In this document: piece after piece, positions 41,427-43,218 of the stretch
Layout of the letters: the number at the start of each line of letters is the position of its first letter
Position numbering within the stretch: position 1 is the stretch's first letter
Assembly: GCA_002501805.1 (NCBI GenBank)
Contig: DAOI01000034.1
Location: forward strand, 1 to 43,218
Length of the DNA stretch: 43,218 nucleotides
Direction: 5' to 3'
Source: Euryarchaeota archaeon UBA463
Lineage (GTDB): Archaea; Thermoplasmatota; Poseidoniia; Poseidoniales; Thalassarchaeaceae
Position numbers and translations under genes: made by a program
The notes under the pieces: generated by a model
Seen by the model: the letters and a program-made list of their open reading frames with translations, nothing else
The model's database searches: none
What the model was told of the DNA's origin: nothing

Positions 41427-41873
41427 TTATTCTCTGAGCTTATCAATAATGAAGATATGATCTCCGGCAATCTCATTCTCAGTAACTGCGTCTAGAGGGA
41501 CCCAATAGGCCTCAGATGCATCATCACCAGCCGTAGGTATTGATTCTGGGTCAACATCCACCAAGTAGAATAGAGCTATGACATGCTTTCTGGGGTCTCT
41601 GGTTGGCTCTCCATGCACTGCTATAGAAATTGGATTACTCCCTTCAACTCCTGTCTCCTCCTTCAGCTCTCTAATAACAGCGTCTTCTGGGTCTTCACCA
41701 TAGTCCACGAACCCTCCGGGGAATGCCAGCATTCCCTTGCAAGGCTCATGCCCCCTCCTAATTAGGAGGACTTCCTTAGATCCACCAGACCCTCTAGTGG
41801 CCACAGCGTCTACAACTACAGAAGGACTACGATAACTATCCCGTCCACAGTGGTGACAGGAATCACTCACCAT
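41427..41873 (-). CDS. NUDIX hydrolase with N-terminal CxxC
   Basis: A 148-residue pyrophosphohydrolase. The NUDIX box reads GFVDYGEDPEDAVIRELKEE then TGV (54-76), the full G-x5-E-x7-REUxEExGU pattern needed for Mg binding. An N-terminal CHHCG (6-10) is a possible half zinc ribbon, as in NudC and some ADP-ribose pyrophosphatases. Substrate is unknown (ADP-ribose, NADH or a nucleotide). I use ATG 41873, preceded by GGAGGAGAT, which lies 11 bases inside the UppS gene; a longer frame starts at 42014 within UppS. Translation is likely coupled to UppS. Confidence 0.9.
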   Translation of the reverse strand: MVSDSCHHCGRDSYRSPSVVVDAVATRGSGGSKEVLLIRRGHEPCKGMLAFPGGFVDYGEDPEDAVIRELKEETGVEGSNPISIAVHGEPTRDPRKHVIALFYLVDVDPESIPTAGDDASEAYWVPLDAVTENEIAGDHIFIIDKLRE

Positions 41874-42744
41874 ATCTCCTCCTTCTATATTGGTACGACT
41901 CAATTGCCTCGTATAGGTCGGACTTAGAGAATGACGGCCAGAAAACATCTGTGAAGTGAAGCTCTGAATAGGCAATCTGCCAAAGTAAGAAGTTGGAAAT
42001 TCTCTCTTCCCCACTAGTCCTAATTACCAAGTCAGGATCTGGCAATTCTGCAGCGTACATTCTCTTTGTTATCTCTGATGAATTTATAGAATTGATATCC
42101 AGACTCCCGGAGGCGTAATCTGTAGCAACCGACTTCACCGCATCGACAATCTCCTCCCTCCCTCCATATGCAAGGCAGACCGTGAATGTGAAATCAGAGT
42201 ACTGAGAGGTTAAATTCTCTGCATTTTCAATAGACTCCCTTACCCTAGTAGGGAGCATTTCCAACCTCCCAACGACCTGTACCTTCACTCCCCTGTCATG
42301 AATTCTAGGATCCGTGGAAATCTCATCAAGACCTGAAACATATAGGTCATACAGAATTTCCAACTCTTCACTGTCTCTTTCTGAGATATTCTCTGTTGAC
42401 AGGGCGTACACTGTGAAGTAAGGAACTCCAAGATCAAGAACCCAATCCATCACCTCCTTCAGCTTCTCCTTCCCCTCAGCATGGCCCACTGCCGTTTTCG
42501 AGCTCTTGTTCCAGGCGAACCTCCGGTTTCCATCCATAATAATCGAAACATGTTTCGGAATCTTGCCTGAAACCAGTCGTTCCCTGAGTCTATTGGCCCT
42601 GACCCTATCAGATCTAGAGATTAGACTCCATGCTAACTTGGAATTGGCAATACTCTTCGCTGGAATAGATATCAATCTAAATTTGAGTAGCCACTTTGCT
42701 AGCGCGTCCAAGCCCTTCCCGAACCGGCTCCGCTGGTTGACCAT
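41863..42744 (-). CDS. uppS: Undecaprenyl/polyprenyl diphosphate synthase (cis-prenyltransferase)
   Basis: Builds long cis-polyprenyl diphosphates that act as glycan carriers (dolichol-type in archaea). The 293-residue product has the catalytic IIMDGNRRFAW (68-78, Asp 71), GHAEGKEKLKEVMDW, YALSTENISER, RTSGEERISNFLLWQ and AYSELHFTDVFWP motifs. About 60 residues precede the usual start, with a basic helical segment that may tie it to the membrane. It is 48 bases from the HAD-type gene. In archaea, such lipid carriers support N-glycosylation, which fits the sugar-phosphate mutase and surface proteins in this window. Confidence 0.93.
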   Translation of the reverse strand: MVNQRSRFGKGLDALAKWLLKFRLISIPAKSIANSKLAWSLISRSDRVRANRLRERLVSGKIPKHVSIIMDGNRRFAWNKSSKTAVGHAEGKEKLKEVMDWVLDLGVPYFTVYALSTENISERDSEELEILYDLYVSGLDEISTDPRIHDRGVKVQVVGRLEMLPTRVRESIENAENLTSQYSDFTFTVCLAYGGREEIVDAVKSVATDYASGSLDINSINSSEITKRMYAAELPDPDLVIRTSGEERISNFLLWQIAYSELHFTDVFWPSFSKSDLYEAIESYQYRRRRYGE

Positions 42745-42792
42745 GCATTAACCAAAAGCTCCTAGTGATAAAGTAAGTAGCTCATTCAGGTC

Positions 42793-43218
42793 TTACTCGA
42801 ATACGATATCAACAGAGTTTCCAACCCTGTCCAGTACACCAGAATCTGGATTAACCACAATAACTTGAGCCGCCTTTTCCCAAACAGCGACGTCATGATG
42901 ACTATTCCCAGCGTATCCAAACCCGCCTTCACCATATCTGGCCACTAGTGCCTCTGCCTTCTTCCTATCTCTGAGATTGTAATCATTATCAGAGGCCATC
43001 ACATCTGAAAACATCCCCACATGAGCAGCTACTTGCTCGGCCACAATTCTGTCTGAAGCAGTAGCCAAGATAATCACTCTCCCCCTAGAATGCTCACCAG
43101 TAAGCCACTCCAAGAAACCCTCATGATAATCCAACTCCGAGGGATTGAAAACTAGAATCCTCCCCAAGTCTCTCTTCCATCCCGCTCTTTTCCCGGTCAT
43201 CTCCTTGAATATGACAGA
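42793..43218 (-). CDS. HAD-superfamily phosphatase, 5' partial
   Basis: The frame is open to the right edge (43218), so the N-terminus and its DxD motif are outside the window; an internal ATG lies at 43200. Visible residues include ILATASDRIVAEQVAAH (motif II Thr/Ser), a Lys in LRDRKKAEALV, and GYAGNSHHDVAVW (motif III and IV Asp). This matches the HAD domain found at the N-terminus of some UbiA prenyltransferases; here the protein stops at the end of that domain. A role in removing phosphate from a polyprenyl or sugar phosphate is plausible because UppS is next to it. A separate phosphatase such as phosphoserine phosphatase-like is also possible. Confidence 0.72.
   Translation of the reverse strand, partial: SVIFKEMTGKRAGWKRDLGRILVFNPSELDYHEGFLEWLTGEHSRGRVIILATASDRIVAEQVAAHVGMFSDVMASDNDYNLRDRKKAEALVARYGEGGFGYAGNSHHDVAVWEKAAQVIVVNPDSGVLDRVGNSVDIVFE

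Overview
The window looks like a chromosome segment of an uncultured marine archaeon, most likely of the Marine Group II (Poseidoniales, Thermoplasmatota) type. Archaeal markers are direct: ribosomal protein L21e, RNA polymerase subunit Rpo4, DUF655 and Dim1/KsgA in their usual archaeal neighbourhood, Pus10, a PyrB/PyrI pair, and ribosome-binding sites of the GGTGAT/GGAGG kind. Group II is inferred from style: moderate GC, AGA/AGG arginine codons, many acidic secreted proteins, and bacterial-type genes (class II photolyase, DnaJ, CrtI, ABA4-like protein, class M24 peptidase) interleaved with archaeal housekeeping genes. Both ends cut through genes. Coding density is very high. I see one tRNA and no insertion sequence, phage module, CRISPR array or rRNA.

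Layout. 1-3302 (+): a zinc/manganese-type ABC importer (binding protein with a His/Asp-rich region, a 34-residue membrane peptide, ATPase, permease). 3295-4691 (-): aspartate carbamoyltransferase pyrB-pyrI, translationally coupled. 4784-9676 (+): a sugar-kinase-like GHMP kinase, a large secreted and membrane-anchored surface protein, and a membrane protein with a long helical cytoplasmic tail. 9717-11891 (+): a sodium:solute symporter with an extra C-terminal exported domain. 11907-14891 (-): small membrane protein, MTA/SAH-deaminase-like amidohydrolase, AIM24-family protein, FAH-family hydrolase. 14976-19238 (+): a DnaJ with a half-size zinc finger, then a giant RND/MMPL-type exporter. 19231-22637 (-): 3-TM protein, SRPBCC-epimerase fusion, class II photolyase.

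22708-30333 (+) is a long co-directional run: GTP cyclohydrolase II, a peroxiredoxin, a TrmB-type regulator whose 5' end is disturbed, then UbiB-like kinase, CrtI-like desaturase, ABA4-like membrane protein and a DUF971 protein packed with almost no spacing, then Pus10. The UbiB-CrtI-ABA4-DUF971 set, with a regulator and photolyase/redox genes nearby, is the best candidate here for a light/carotenoid-related unit and is the most interesting accessory block. 30413-34265 (+) is the information-processing block: L21e, Rpo4, DUF655, Dim1/KsgA, a HhH-coiled coil-zinc ribbon protein, a 2Fe-2S ferredoxin and a 46-residue membrane peptide.

34273-35821 (-) holds a MIP18-like protein and an M24 peptidase; 35866-37188 (+) phosphoglycerate kinase; 37195-37268 (-) tRNA-Thr(CGT); 37414-38253 (+) membrane proteins of unknown role. 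38347-43218 (-) holds phosphomannomutase/phosphoglucomutase, an MFS transporter, a RidA protein, a NUDIX hydrolase, cis-prenyltransferase UppS and a HAD-type phosphatase running off the right edge. UppS, the sugar-phosphate mutase and the GHMP kinase would all fit polyprenol-linked surface glycan synthesis.

All functional names come from reading motifs in the translated sequence; no database search was run.
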